DNA of 64,000 nucleotides, taken from NCBI GenBank assembly GCA_029781975.1, contig JAKOVQ010000003.1, forward strand, positions 314,034 to 378,033. The letters are read 5' to 3'. The position numbers and the translations under genes were made by a program. The stretch is from Acidobacteriota bacterium. GTDB taxonomy: Bacteria; Acidobacteriota; Thermoanaerobaculia; UBA5066. This document shows positions 1-8,989 of this stretch, piece after piece; the stretch's first letter is position 1, and each line of letters begins with the position of its first letter. Below the pieces are notes generated by a model that saw only the letters and a program-made list of their open reading frames with translations, ran no database searches and was not told the origin of the DNA.

Positions 1-960
1 GTCCGGCTTGACCGTCTTCACCCCGCTGAAGGAGGCGAGCTCCTGGAGCATGACGTTGCGGTTGTTCTCCAGCGTCAGCCTCAGGCTCTCGACGGCGCTC
101 TGGAGGCCCGACATCGCCCCCTCGGCCGCCGCCTGGAGGAGGACGGAGACGGTCGTCGTGATCTGCCCCTGGACGTTCGTCATGATCTGGACGAGCGGCC
201 GCGGCGCGATCGCCCAGCCGATCCGGAAGCCGGTCATGCCGTAGAGCTTCGAGACGCCGTTGACCGCGATGACCTTCGACGTCTCGGTGTCCTTCGTCGT
301 GTACTTGAAGCAGCTCGGGGACTTCTTCCCGTCGAAGACGAGCTTGTGGTAGATGTCGTCCATGACGAGCCAGATCCCCTTGCGCTCGCAGAAGTCGACG
401 AGCGCGGCGACGAGGCTCTCGGGGTAGAGGACGCCCGAGGGGTTGTTGGGGCTGTTGCAGATGATGACGCGCGTCGCCGACCCGACCGCCTTCTCGATGT
501 CCTCCATCCGGGGGACGAAGCGGCCGTCCTCGGCCTTCACGATGACCGGGACGCCGTAGCACATCCGCACCATCTCGGGGTAGCTGACCCAGTACGGGGC
601 GAGGATGACGACCTCGTCCTGCGGGTTCAGGACCGAGTAGAGGATGTTGAAGACCGACTGCTTCGCTCCGGCCGAGACGATGACGTTCTCGGGGGCGACG
701 ACGCGGTCGTAGTTCTCCTCGGTGTACCGGATGATCTGCTTCTTCAGGCCGGGGGTGCCGTCGGCCGGCGTGTACTTCACGTCGCCCGAGCTCAGCCGGG
801 CCGCCGCGGCGAGGATCGCGGCGATCGGGGCCTTGTTCTTGGGCTCGCCGGCGCCGAGGTGGACGACGGCCTCGCCCTTCTCGCGGAGGAGCCGCGCCTG
901 CTCGGTGAGCCGGAGCGTGGGCGACTCCGCGATCGATTTCGCGAGCTGACTGACGCTCAT
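1..960 (-). CDS. Class I/II PLP-dependent aminotransferase (aspartate/aromatic type), 3' end cut by window
   Basis: Transfers an amino group between an amino acid (probably aspartate or an aromatic one) and a 2-oxo acid, in the cytoplasm. The translation opens MSVSQLAKSIAESPTLRL and carries the family landmarks in order: the GAGEP substrate-loop region, the SAGAKQ cofactor region, the NSPNNPSG motif, the DDIY aspartate region, and the PLP-lysine motif SKLYGMTGFRIGW with Lys near residue 238. Only about 320 residues are visible of the usual 390-400, so the C-terminal domain with the substrate-carboxylate arginine lies outside. The ATG at 960 follows a purine-rich ribosome site (GGGAGAGGGAGG). 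A TACAAT box lies upstream at 1035-1030. It reads away from the M1 peptidase/membrane-protein pair and seems to have its own promoter. Fold type is certain; exact substrate is not. Confidence 0.93.
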   Translation of the reverse strand, partial: MSVSQLAKSIAESPTLRLTEQARLLREKGEAVVHLGAGEPKNKAPIAAILAAAARLSSGDVKYTPADGTPGLKKQIIRYTEENYDRVVAPENVIVSAGAKQSVFNILYSVLNPQDEVVILAPYWVSYPEMVRMCYGVPVIVKAEDGRFVPRMEDIEKAVGSATRVIICNSPNNPSGVLYPESLVAALVDFCERKGIWLVMDDIYHKLVFDGKKSPSCFKYTTKDTETSKVIAVNGVSKLYGMTGFRIGWAIAPRPLVQIMTNVQGQITTTVSVLLQAAAEGAMSGLQSAVESLRLTLENNRNVMLQELASFSGVKTVKPD

Positions 961-1029
961 GTTCTGAGGAACCTCCCTCTCCCCGGGAGCCGGTCCGTCC
1001 GGGCTCCGCGGCCCCGAGGGCGAAAGGGG

Positions 1030-1035
1030 ATTGTA
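1030..1035 (-). promoter_or_regulatory. Putative -10 box (TACAAT) for the aminotransferase
   Basis: On the minus strand TACAAT lies about 70 nt upstream of the ATG at 960, in the non-coding gap after the membrane-protein gene. No convincing -35 box was found. Confidence 0.4.
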
Positions 1036-1078
1036 CCGGCGAACCCCGCCGGGGGACGAGCCGGGAAAGCGGTCCCGC

Positions 1079-2107
1079 TCAGGCCTCCCGGGACGGCCCT
1101 CCCGCCCCGTCGAGCGGGGCGGCCGCCCCGGCCGGCCCATCCGCGGGCGTGACAGGCGCGGGCGTCGCAGGCGCGGGCGTCGCGGCCGGGGAAGCCGACG
1201 CGAACGCGGGGTGGGGCAGGGCCCAGGCCGCCTTCGGACGCCGCCCCTCCTCCCAGGAGAGGAACGAGCCCCAGAAGCCGACCCGCGTCGCCGCGAGGAG
1301 GACGAACCCCAGCTGGCGCAGGACCACGAGCCCCAGGACCCCGCCGTTCGTCGAGGGGTCGAGTCCGACCCCGAGGTTCGTGAAGAGCGCCTGCACGAGG
1401 AGCCCGGCCGCGAGCCAGAAGAGGACGATCCCGGCGGCGGACGCGCGGTGGCCGCGCAGCCGCTGGCGCGAGACGCGGAAGGCGCCTCGGGCGCTCGGGG
1501 CGTCGTCGCGGGCGAGGGCGATCCGGGCCAGGGCGAAGCGGGCCGAGGCGTTCAGGAAGACCACGGTGCCGGCCACGACGGCCCACCAGAACGCCGCGGT
1601 GGCGAGCGGGCCGTTCGGGGGGGCGTCGCGCCCCGCCAGCTTCGAGAGGAGGAGCGCCGGGACGGCGGCGAGGAGGCCCGTCCAGAGGACGAGCCCCACG
1701 ACGTAGCGGAGGAACCCCCAGAGCGCCGGGCGGAAGAGCGAAGCCCCGTCGGCGACGAGCCTGCGGAGCACCGGGCGCCGGACGCCGGCCCTGAGGACCC
1801 GGATCGTCCCCATCGAGAGGAAGAGGTCGACCGCGAGCGAGACGAGGACCGCGAAAGCGAGGGCCGCGCCGAACGAGGCCAGCTCGGGTCCCTTGACGGC
1901 GATCCCGCTGAGGAAGGCCCACGAGTCCCAGCCCCTGAGGACGGTCTCGCGGAACGGGCTCTGGTCGAGGGCGGAGGAGACGGTCCGGAGCGGGAGCCAG
2001 GCGACGACGGCCGTGGCGGTCATCGCGGCCCAGAGCGCGCCGGCGAGCCGGCGGTTGGCGAGGGCGGCCGAGAGGCCGACGGCGAGAGGGGACTTCGTCG
2101 TTTCCAT
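1079..2107 (-). CDS. Multi-pass integral membrane protein of unknown function
   Basis: A 342-residue protein that I do not recognise as a named family. It starts METTKSPLAVGLSAA and has several hydrophobic stretches compatible with about six membrane segments: one near the N-terminus (residues about 20-40), one around 75-95, and others through the middle, such as YVVGLVLWTGLLAAVPALLL and AFWWAVVAGTVVFL. The last 50 or so residues are rich in Ala and Pro and probably form a cytoplasmic tail. The arrangement recalls proteins with a DUF-type membrane fold that often follow secreted peptidases. The ATG at 2107 was chosen because it follows GAGGAG at a good distance. It lies 14 bp downstream of the M1 peptidase on the same strand, so the two are probably cotranscribed. 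Function unknown. Confidence 0.75.
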   Translation of the reverse strand: METTKSPLAVGLSAALANRRLAGALWAAMTATAVVAWLPLRTVSSALDQSPFRETVLRGWDSWAFLSGIAVKGPELASFGAALAFAVLVSLAVDLFLSMGTIRVLRAGVRRPVLRRLVADGASLFRPALWGFLRYVVGLVLWTGLLAAVPALLLSKLAGRDAPPNGPLATAAFWWAVVAGTVVFLNASARFALARIALARDDAPSARGAFRVSRQRLRGHRASAAGIVLFWLAAGLLVQALFTNLGVGLDPSTNGGVLGLVVLRQLGFVLLAATRVGFWGSFLSWEEGRRPKAAWALPHPAFASASPAATPAPATPAPVTPADGPAGAAAPLDGAGGPSREA

Positions 2108-2121
2108 CGGGACGCTCCTCG

Positions 2122-4206
2122 TCAGACCAGGCCCCAGAGGGTGGAAAGGATGATCTGGACCATGTGGAGGCCGTAGGCCGACGCCTTGCGGCCGGCCGAG
2201 GCCCCCTTCCAGCCTTCGAGGTACCGGGCGTTGTCCCACGGGTCGCGGTCCAGGACGACCCGCCGGTCGGGGTCGACCTCCGCCTTCACCAGCCTCGACG
2301 GGTAGATCGTCCTCAGCCGGAGCCAGCCTGACTTGCCGTCCCAGGTGGTCCTCCAGCTCTTCCCGTTCTCGAACGTGAGGACCACGTCGACCGGGAGGAC
2401 GATCCCGCCGGTCCGGCCGATGACGACGCGGCTGTCGTACGGCTCGCGGTCGGCGCCCTTCGCCTTTTTCGCTTCGGCCTTCTTCGAATCGTTGCCGAAG
2501 CCGACCTCGTTTCCCCGGTCGTCGAACCCCTTGAACGGCTCCCGGCGCCGGGAAACGGCCGAGACGACCTCGTAATCGACCGTGGCGGTCCCGTAGAACG
2601 TCGCCTGGACGAGCGGGCGGAGGTCGCGGTCGGTCCCGGCCTGGAGCGCGTCGAAGAAGTCGCCGGAGGTCGGGTGGTCGTAGCGCCACCGCTCCGCGTA
2701 GGCGCGGAAGGCTCGCCAGAACGCCTCCTCGCCCATCACCCGCCGGAGCTGGTTCACGACGGTGGCCGGGCGCTGGTAGGAGTTCAGCCCGTAGGTGCCG
2801 CCGTATTGCCAGGACTTGCGGATGATCGGGTCGATCCCCCGCGAGGCGATGGTGGCGACCCGGCCGGTCTCCTCGTCCGGGAGGCGGAAGCCGAGGGGGA
2901 GCTCGATGAAGGAGCCGTAGCGCCGGTCCATCATCTCGTACTCCGTGAACGAGTTGATCCCCTCGTCCATCCAGCTCTCCTCGAACTCGTTGGAGGCGAG
3001 GAGGCCGTACCAGTAGCCGTGACCGAACTCGTGGATCACGACCATCTCCTGGAACCTCACCCGGTCGAGCGGCCAGCGGCCCAGCGCCTTCCACGTCCCC
3101 GCGGTGTAGAGGGTCTGGTACTCCATCCCGGAGGCGCCGCTCCCGTCCTCGGGGGGGTCGATGCACGAGACCTGGGCGTACGGGTACGGGAAGGCGTAGA
3201 GCCCGAACCAGGCGAGCGCCCACTTCTGCGCGTCGGCGTACCGCGTCCACTGGTCGACGTGGTCCGGCTGCATGTAGAAGCGGAGCTTCACCGGGTGGAA
3301 GCCCTCCCGGAGCTGGGCCTCGGTCCGGCCGAGGAGCTTCGCGGCCCGGGCGACCTCGTCGGGAGGCAGGTCCTTCGCCGGGTCGAAGACGTCCTCCTTC
3401 ACCACGTAGCGCGGGTCGGCGGTCCAGGCGAAGTCGTGGATCGACCTCTGCTCGAAGACCAGGGTCTTCTTCCCCCCCGCCTTCGTCTCGGAGACGAGCG
3501 CCCCGGCGGAGCCGACGACGAAGGCCTCGGGGACGGTGATGGCGACGCGGTAGTCACCAAAGTCCGCGTAGAACTCGGAGTTGGCGTGGTACTGGTGGCA
3601 GTTCCAGCCGGAGACCGGCCTCCGCCGCATCCCGGCCGGCTCGTAGACGCCGATCTTCGGGAACCACTGGCCCACCATGAAGAAGTCGCGGACGTACCCG
3701 GCGCGGGCGAAGACCCGCGGGGCCTTCGCCTTCCAGCCGATCTTCAGCTCCACCGTCTCTCCCGGCTCCACGGGGCGCGGAAGGGCGACGGAGAGGACCG
3801 TCCGGTCGTCCGGGTTCCCGTCGTCCGGGCTCTCGAACTTCAAGCCCGGCTTCAAGTCCTTGCCGTCCCACGACATCGACGTGACGTCGATGTATCCCCA
3901 GCCCTTGTCCTTGTCCGCGTCGTCGCCCCGCAGCCGCCCGCCCGACTCCTTGAAGAAGGTCGACCGGTCGTTCCGGAAGGCGTTCCAGTAGAGGTGGAAC
4001 CTGAGGTCGCCGACCCTCTCGGACGACGGGTTCGTCCAGCGAAGGATCTCGTTGCCGGTGAAGAGCTTCTCCTTGGGGGAGAGCTCCACCTGGATGTTGT
4101 AGTCGACGATCTTCCGGGGCGCGGTCAGCGCCGAGGAGCGGGGCGCGGGGGCGAGGAGGAGGGCCGACAGGACCAGGAACGGGGCGCGGGGGGCGCGTTT
4201 CGGCAT
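2122..4206 (-). CDS. M1 family (gluzincin) metallopeptidase, exported
   Basis: A zinc aminopeptidase-like protein of 694 residues. The N-terminus MPKRAPRAPFLVLSALLLAP is a signal peptide, so it acts in the periplasm or outside the cell. The N-terminal half is the beta-sandwich of M1 enzymes; GASGMEYQTL corresponds to the substrate-binding GxMEN motif (Asn replaced by Tyr, as in several bacterial M1 subfamilies). The catalytic motif is HEFGH at about 392-396 followed after 18 residues by the third zinc ligand Glu (ESWMDEG). A Tyr/His-rich stretch (KSWQYGGTYGLNSYQRP) follows in the helical domain. A longer upstream frame exists but the start at 4206 is preceded by TAGGAG and gives a clean signal peptide. 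The gene is followed by a membrane protein in the same operon. Substrate specificity cannot be told from sequence. Confidence 0.92.
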   Translation of the reverse strand: MPKRAPRAPFLVLSALLLAPAPRSSALTAPRKIVDYNIQVELSPKEKLFTGNEILRWTNPSSERVGDLRFHLYWNAFRNDRSTFFKESGGRLRGDDADKDKGWGYIDVTSMSWDGKDLKPGLKFESPDDGNPDDRTVLSVALPRPVEPGETVELKIGWKAKAPRVFARAGYVRDFFMVGQWFPKIGVYEPAGMRRRPVSGWNCHQYHANSEFYADFGDYRVAITVPEAFVVGSAGALVSETKAGGKKTLVFEQRSIHDFAWTADPRYVVKEDVFDPAKDLPPDEVARAAKLLGRTEAQLREGFHPVKLRFYMQPDHVDQWTRYADAQKWALAWFGLYAFPYPYAQVSCIDPPEDGSGASGMEYQTLYTAGTWKALGRWPLDRVRFQEMVVIHEFGHGYWYGLLASNEFEESWMDEGINSFTEYEMMDRRYGSFIELPLGFRLPDEETGRVATIASRGIDPIIRKSWQYGGTYGLNSYQRPATVVNQLRRVMGEEAFWRAFRAYAERWRYDHPTSGDFFDALQAGTDRDLRPLVQATFYGTATVDYEVVSAVSRRREPFKGFDDRGNEVGFGNDSKKAEAKKAKGADREPYDSRVVIGRTGGIVLPVDVVLTFENGKSWRTTWDGKSGWLRLRTIYPSRLVKAEVDPDRRVVLDRDPWDNARYLEGWKGASAGRKASAYGLHMVQIILSTLWGLV

Positions 4207-4226
4207 GGCGACTCCTAGAACGAAGA

Positions 4227-4232
4227 AGTGTA
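4227..4232 (-). promoter_or_regulatory. Putative -10 box (TACACT) for the M1 peptidase
   Basis: TACACT on the minus strand, 20 nt upstream of the ATG at 4206, in the divergent gap shared with the serine palmitoyltransferase gene. No clear -35 element. Confidence 0.35.
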
Positions 4233-4325
4233 CCTTTCGGTTGCCGGCCTTCCGGCGCCGGACCCGCCCCCTTTGGGCAGGGGGAGGGGACCGGGCCGGA
4301 CCGAGGTTCCCGGAGGAGGGGGTGA

Positions 4326-4331
4326 TAACAT
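4326..4331 (+). promoter_or_regulatory. Putative -10 box (TAACAT) for the serine palmitoyltransferase operon
   Basis: TAACAT sits about 60 nt upstream of the chosen ATG (4393). An in-frame GTG at 4342 lies 10 nt after it and would add 17 residues; the ATG is preferred because GGAGGA precedes it directly. Confidence 0.3.
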
Positions 4332-4392
4332 CCGCCGACCCGTGGGTTTCACCCATCCCACCCCAGGCGGCTCACGGCCGCAGCGGAGGAAC

Positions 4393-5634
4393 ATGAGGAT
4401 TTCCGCTCTCAAGCCCGCGGCCGCCTACCCCTCGGCCCGCGCGGCCCTCTTCGACAAGTGCGCCCGGTACACGGTGCCGGACGAGATCCAGGCGGCAGGG
4501 GTCTACAACTACTTCCGAGTCCTCGAGTCGGGCCAGGACCCGATCGTGAGGATGGGCGACCGCGAGCTGGTGATGCTCGGGTCCAACAACTACCTCGGCC
4601 TGACGTCCCACCCGAAGATCAAGGAGCGGGCTGCCGCCGCCGTCCGGAAATACGGATCGGGGTGCGCCGGGAGCCGGTTCCTCAACGGGACCCTCGACAT
4701 CCACGTCCAGCTCGAGGAGCGCCTGGCCGCCTTCATGCGCAAGCCGGCCTGCATCACCTTCTCGACCGGGTTCCTCGCCAACCTCGGGGTCATCGGGACC
4801 GTTCCGGGCAAGGGCGACGCCATCTACCTCGACAGGCAGGACCACGCCTGCATCTACGACGGAGCCCGGCTGGCCATCGGCGCCGAGGTCCGGAAGTTCC
4901 GGCACAACGACCCCGGCGACCTCGTCCGCCAGCTCGCCCTGCACCAGGAGAAGGACCGCCACGGGAAGCTCCTCGTCGTCGACGGGGTCTTCTCGATGGA
5001 GGGGGACATCGCCCCGATCCCGGCCTACGCGGACATCTGCTCCGAGTGGGGGGTGGCGCTGATGATCGACGACGCCCACGGCGTCGGCGTCCTGGGCGCC
5101 AGCGGGCGCGGCACGGCCGAGCACTTCGGCCTCGAGGAGCGGACCGACATCATCATGGGGACGTTCTCGAAGTCGCTGGCCGCCGTCGGCGGCTTCATCG
5201 TCGGCGACGAGGACGTCGTGAAGTACATCAAGCACCGGGCGCGGGCGCTGATCTTCACCGCGGCGCCGCCGCCGGCCTCGGTGGCGGCCGTCCTGGCGGC
5301 CCTCGACATCATCGACGCCGAGCCGGAGCGCCGGGCGAAGCTCTGGGACAACACGGCCTTCATGATGACGGGCCTCAGGGCCATCGGCTTCAACTGCGGC
5401 GACTCGCAGACGCCGGTCATCCCGGTCATCGTCGGGGAGGACTACCTCGCCTTCAAGATGGCGAGCCGCCTGGACGAGGAGGGGGTCTTCGTCAACGCGG
5501 TCGTCAGCCCGGCCTGCGCTCCGGGGCGCGCCCTCATTCGGACCTCCTACATGGCGACCCACGAGCGGCACCACCTGACGCGCGCCCTCGAGGCGTTCCA
5601 GAAGGTGGGGCGCGAGCTCGGGATCGTCCCCTGA
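4393..5634 (+). CDS. spt: Serine palmitoyltransferase (alpha-oxoamine synthase family)
   Basis: PLP enzyme that condenses L-serine with a fatty acyl thioester to give 3-ketosphinganine, the first step of sphingolipid synthesis. The 413-residue protein carries alpha-oxoamine synthase hallmarks: NNYLGL, YGSGCAGSRFLNGT, FSTGFLANLGVIGT, DHACIYDG (PLP-stacking His), DDAHGVGVLG and the PLP-lysine motif GTFSKSLAAVGGF (Lys about 260), then IFTAAPPPAS. The blocks GSGxxGSRxLNGT, FSTGxxANLGxI, FRHN and GTFSKS...GGF fit serine palmitoyltransferase better than 2-amino-3-ketobutyrate CoA ligase or 8-amino-7-oxononanoate synthase. No biotin or threonine dehydrogenase genes lie nearby. The GNAT-like acyltransferase 37 bp downstream supports a sphingolipid role. 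It could still use another acyl donor or amino acid. A 3-ketosphinganine reductase is not seen beside it. Confidence 0.82.
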   Translation: MRISALKPAAAYPSARAALFDKCARYTVPDEIQAAGVYNYFRVLESGQDPIVRMGDRELVMLGSNNYLGLTSHPKIKERAAAAVRKYGSGCAGSRFLNGTLDIHVQLEERLAAFMRKPACITFSTGFLANLGVIGTVPGKGDAIYLDRQDHACIYDGARLAIGAEVRKFRHNDPGDLVRQLALHQEKDRHGKLLVVDGVFSMEGDIAPIPAYADICSEWGVALMIDDAHGVGVLGASGRGTAEHFGLEERTDIIMGTFSKSLAAVGGFIVGDEDVVKYIKHRARALIFTAAPPPASVAAVLAALDIIDAEPERRAKLWDNTAFMMTGLRAIGFNCGDSQTPVIPVIVGEDYLAFKMASRLDEEGVFVNAVVSPACAPGRALIRTSYMATHERHHLTRALEAFQKVGRELGIVP

Positions 5635-5671
5635 CGCGGGGCCGGCGAGGCCGGGAACGGGGAGAGGCTCG

Positions 5672-6823
5672 ATGAGCGGCACGGGACCCGTCGTCTCCGA
5701 GGTCGTCTCGCGACGCGATCTCAAGGAGTTCGTCGAGCTCGCGTACCGCCTCTACGCGGGGGACGGCTCCTGGGTCCCGCCCCTCCGGAGCGACGTCCGC
5801 TGGATGCTCGACACCGGGAAGAACCCCTTCTGGAAGCACGCCAGCCGGAAGCTCTTCCTCGCCCGCCGGGGCGAGCGGGTCGTCGGCCGGATCGCCGCCA
5901 TCGTCGATCCCGAGCACAACAAAGTGCACCAGGACCGGACGGCGTTCTTCGGGTTCTTCGAGTGCGAGGACGACCCCGAGGCGGCCCGCCTCCTCCTCGA
6001 CGGGGCGGAGAAGGCGGTCCGGGAGATGCTCCCGGGCTGCGACAAGCTCCGCGGCCCCCTGAACCCCTCGATGAACGACGAGGTCGGGGCCCTCGTCCCG
6101 GCCGAGAGCGACCCGGGGCCGCCGGTCCTGATGATGACCTACAACCCCGCGTACTACCTCGACCTCTTCGCGGGGGCGGGGTTCGCCAAGGAGAAGGACG
6201 TCGTCGCCATCCTCGCCCCCGCGAGCGACCACGCCTTCGCGCGCCTTTCGCGGATCGCCGACGCGGCCCGCCGCCGCGACCCGAAGATCTCGACGAGGAT
6301 GATCCGGATGGACCGGTTCGCCGAGGAGCTCGACGTCGTCAAGCGGCTCTACAATGGCGCCTGGGAGAAGAACTGGGGCTTCGTGCCGATGACGTCGGAG
6401 GAGATCGACGCGATGGCCAAGAAGCTCAAGCCGATCCTCTACCCGCCGTACGTCTGGTTCGCGGAGGTCGACGGCACGCCCGCGGCGTTCCTCCTCGGGA
6501 TCCCCGACTTCAACCAGGTCCTGATCAAGCTCGGCGGCTCCCTCTTCCCCTTCGGCTGGCTGAAGTTCCTGAGGGAGAGGAAGAAGATCGACCGGGTCCG
6601 CTGCATGGCCTTCGGCGTCCTCCCCGAGTACCGCAAGAAGGGGCTCGACGCGATCCTCTACCACGTGTCGATGAACGAGGGGATCAAGGCGGGGGCGAAG
6701 ACGGTGGAGTTCTCGTGGATGCTGGAGGACAACGCCTCCATCCTGAGGCCGCTCGAGGTCTTCGGCGGGAAGGTCTACAGGCGCTACCGGCTCGTCTGCC
6801 GGCCGGTCCCCTCGTCCGCCTGA
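5672..6823 (+). CDS. GNAT-like acyltransferase, candidate bacterial ceramide synthase
   Basis: 383 residues, soluble, with no signal peptide. The N-terminal part (SRRDLKEFVELAYRLYAGD...WVPPL) and the long C-terminal part resemble the group of large GNAT-fold proteins that includes the Caulobacter ceramide synthase bCerS and the E. coli YghO-like proteins. The acetyltransferase-type core is suggested by RVVGRIAAIVDPEHN (beta strands 3-4) near residue 70 and by the second GNAT-like segment RVRCMAFGVLPEYRKKGLD near residue 310, where the R-x-K-x-G stretch is the expected acyl-CoA pyrophosphate loop. It lies 37 bp after the serine palmitoyltransferase and has its own site GGGAGAGGC before the ATG. 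Established for the family: N-acylation of sphingoid bases or an unknown acyl transfer. Its assignment as ceramide synthase here is inferred mainly from the neighbour. Confidence 0.68.
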   Translation: MSGTGPVVSEVVSRRDLKEFVELAYRLYAGDGSWVPPLRSDVRWMLDTGKNPFWKHASRKLFLARRGERVVGRIAAIVDPEHNKVHQDRTAFFGFFECEDDPEAARLLLDGAEKAVREMLPGCDKLRGPLNPSMNDEVGALVPAESDPGPPVLMMTYNPAYYLDLFAGAGFAKEKDVVAILAPASDHAFARLSRIADAARRRDPKISTRMIRMDRFAEELDVVKRLYNGAWEKNWGFVPMTSEEIDAMAKKLKPILYPPYVWFAEVDGTPAAFLLGIPDFNQVLIKLGGSLFPFGWLKFLRERKKIDRVRCMAFGVLPEYRKKGLDAILYHVSMNEGIKAGAKTVEFSWMLEDNASILRPLEVFGGKVYRRYRLVCRPVPSSA

Positions 6824-6916
6824 CCCCGCCCGCGGCGCCGCGGGCCGCTCCCCGCGCGGCCGCGGGCGCACGCGCCGCGCGGGCCGAAAGAACCCCGTCG
6901 GGACTCCCGCCGAACC

Positions 6917-6922
6917 TATAAT
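6917..6922 (+). promoter_or_regulatory. -10 box TATAAT 7 nt before the NfeD start (leaderless promoter candidate)
   Basis: A consensus TATAAT in a GC-rich gap, separated by only seven bases from the GTG at 6930. Transcription would begin at or next to the start codon. No Shine-Dalgarno sequence is present. Confidence 0.6.
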
Positions 6923-6929
6923 CGAAGCC

Positions 6930-8231
6930 GTGCGACGAGCTCTCGTGGCCGCGCTCCTCCTGTCCCTCGCGGGAAGCGTCCGGGCTGCGTCCCCGGGGGG
7001 GACCGCTCTGGTCGCCGACATCGACGCCGACATCAACCCCGTCACGGCCCAGTTCCTCACGCGCACCATCGGGGAGGCGGCGGCGCAGGGGGCGGCCCTC
7101 GTCGTCCTGAGGATCAACACGCCGGGCGGGCGCCTTGACTCCACCCGCGAGATCACGAAGGCGATCCTCGGGTCGAAGGTCCCGGTGGTCGGCTACGTCT
7201 CACCGCCCGGGGCGCAGGCGGCCTCGGCGGGGTTCCTCGTCCTGATGGCCTGCGACGTGGCGGCGATGGCGCCGGGGACGAACACGGGCGCGGCCTCCCC
7301 CGTGGGGAGCGGCGGCGAGGACCTGCCGAAGACCATCAAGAAGAAGGTGAGCGAGGACGCCGCGGCGCTGGTGAGGTCGCTGACCGCGCCGCGCGGCCGG
7401 CCCGTCGACGCCGCGGTCGCCACCATCACCGAGGCGACCTCGTACTCGGAGACGGAGGCGAAGGAGAAGGGGCTCGTCGAGGTGATCGCACGCGACGTCC
7501 CGGACCTCCTGAAGCAGCTCGACGGGCGAACGGTGAAGCGGGTCGGGCGGCCGGACGAGGTCCTGAGGAGCGCGGGCCTGACGGTCCGCGAGGAGAGGAT
7601 GAAGCCGCTCGAGCGGGCGCTCGGCGTCATCGCCAGCCCGATGGTGGCGGGAATCCTCTTCCTGATCGGCGTCGTCGGCCTCTACTCGGAGTTCCAGAGC
7701 CCGGGCGCGATCCTGCCCGGGGTCCTCGGGAGCATCTGCCTCCTCCTGGCGTTCTTCGCGATGTCGGTCCTCCCGACCAACTGGGTCGGGATCGGCCTCG
7801 TCCTCCTCGGCGCCCTCTTCTTCTTCCTCGAGGTGAAGCTGACGGGGCACGGCCTCTTCGCGATCGGAGGCGCCGTCTCGATCATCCTCGGCGCGGCCCT
7901 CCTCTTCCACCGGGACAACCTGGCCCCCCCGCGCGAGTTCTGGGGCGTCGTGGCGGGGGCCGCGACCGCCGCCGTGATCCTCGCGGTCCTCTCCTTCAAG
8001 GCCCTCTCCGTCCAGAACCTCCCGGACCGGGCCTGGACCGGCGCGCTCGTCGGCCAGCTCGCGACCGTCCACCACGCGGGTTCCAGCGGGGCGCTCAAGG
8101 TGTTCGTCGAGGGGGCCCTCTGGGAGGCACGCTGCGCAACCCCGCTGAACGACGGCGACCCGGTCGAGATCACCGGGATGGACGGCCTCGTCGTCCTCGT
8201 GAAGCCCAAGCCCAGGAGCGAGAAGAGATGA
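6930..8231 (+). CDS. nfeD: NfeD-family membrane serine protease (long form, ClpP-like plus NfeD domain)
   Basis: A 433-residue membrane protein. After a signal peptide ([19 protein letters not shown]) comes the ClpP/SppA-like protease domain (about 25-220) with [15 protein letters not shown] and the serine-bearing [10 protein letters not shown]. The lysine of the Ser-Lys dyad is probably in the LPKTIKKK stretch. Four to five membrane segments follow (about 230-360), then the C-terminal OB-fold NfeD domain with [15 protein letters not shown]. Known members cleave the C-terminus of the partner stomatin and pair genetically with a slipin, exactly as seen here: the next gene overlaps by ATGA. The GTG start has no ribosome site but follows a TATAAT box by 7 nt. 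It is the first gene of the operon running to 14010. Confidence 0.9.
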   Translation: MRRALVAALLLSLAGSVRAASPGGTALVADIDADINPVTAQFLTRTIGEAAAQGAALVVLRINTPGGRLDSTREITKAILGSKVPVVGYVSPPGAQAASAGFLVLMACDVAAMAPGTNTGAASPVGSGGEDLPKTIKKKVSEDAAALVRSLTAPRGRPVDAAVATITEATSYSETEAKEKGLVEVIARDVPDLLKQLDGRTVKRVGRPDEVLRSAGLTVREERMKPLERALGVIASPMVAGILFLIGVVGLYSEFQSPGAILPGVLGSICLLLAFFAMSVLPTNWVGIGLVLLGALFFFLEVKLTGHGLFAIGGAVSIILGAALLFHRDNLAPPREFWGVVAGAATAAVILAVLSFKALSVQNLPDRAWTGALVGQLATVHHAGSSGALKVFVEGALWEARCATPLNDGDPVEITGMDGLVVLVKPKPRSEKR

Positions 8232-8989
8232 ACTTCCCGAGCCCGTTCCTCGTGGCGGCGGTGGCCGTCGTCCTGATCTTCCTCTCGAAGTGGATCAACA
8301 TCCTGAACGAGTACGAGAGGGCCGTCACGTTCTGGCTTGGGCGCCTGGCGCCGGCACCGAAGGGTCCCGGGCTCACGCTCATCTTCTGGCCGTTCGAGAC
8401 GATGGTCCGCGTGGACCTCCGGACGATCACCCTCGACGTCCCTCCCCAGGACGTCATCACCCGGGACAACGTCTCGGTGAAGGTGAACGCCGTCGTCTAC
8501 TTCCACGTCATGGACCCCGCGAAGGCGATCGTGAAGGTGGCGAACTACATGTACGCGACCTCCCAGCTCGCCCAGACGACGCTCCGCTCGATCCTCGGCC
8601 AGGCGGCCCTGGACGAGCTCCTCTCCGAGCGCGAGAAGCTGAACGAGAGCCTCCAGGAGATCCTCGACCGGCACACCGACCCGTGGGGGATCAAGGTGAC
8701 CATGGTCGAGGTGAAGGCGGTCGACCTGCCGATCGAGATGCAGCGGGCGATGGCCAAGCAGGCGGAGGCCGAGCGCGAGAAGCGGGCCAAGATCATCCAC
8801 GCCCAGGGCGAGTTCGAGGCGTCCCGACAGCTGGCCGAGGCGGCCCAGGTGATCTCCACGCAGCCCTCCTCGATGCAGCTGCGGTACCTCCAGACGCTGA
8901 CGGAGATCGCGACCGAGAAGAACTCGACGATCATCTTCCCGCTGCCGATCGAGCTCCTCTCCTCGTTCTTCAAGAAGGAGGGGAAGTGA
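8228..8989 (+). CDS. Slipin / stomatin-like SPFH protein
   Basis: A 253-residue SPFH (band 7) protein anchored by one N-terminal membrane helix ([16 protein letters not shown]). It probably forms large oligomers in the membrane and partners the NfeD protease encoded just before it. The SPFH domain runs from about residue 25 to 190, with [15 protein letters not shown], the [19 protein letters not shown] stretch typical of slipins, and the coiled-coil tail [19 protein letters not shown]. The C-terminus [16 protein letters not shown] is the conserved segment that NfeD proteases cut in characterised pairs. The start overlaps the nfeD stop (ATGA), indicating translational coupling. Length is typical of the family. 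Confidence 0.92.
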   Translation: MNFPSPFLVAAVAVVLIFLSKWINILNEYERAVTFWLGRLAPAPKGPGLTLIFWPFETMVRVDLRTITLDVPPQDVITRDNVSVKVNAVVYFHVMDPAKAIVKVANYMYATSQLAQTTLRSILGQAALDELLSEREKLNESLQEILDRHTDPWGIKVTMVEVKAVDLPIEMQRAMAKQAEAEREKRAKIIHAQGEFEASRQLAEAAQVISTQPSSMQLRYLQTLTEIATEKNSTIIFPLPIELLSSFFKKEGK

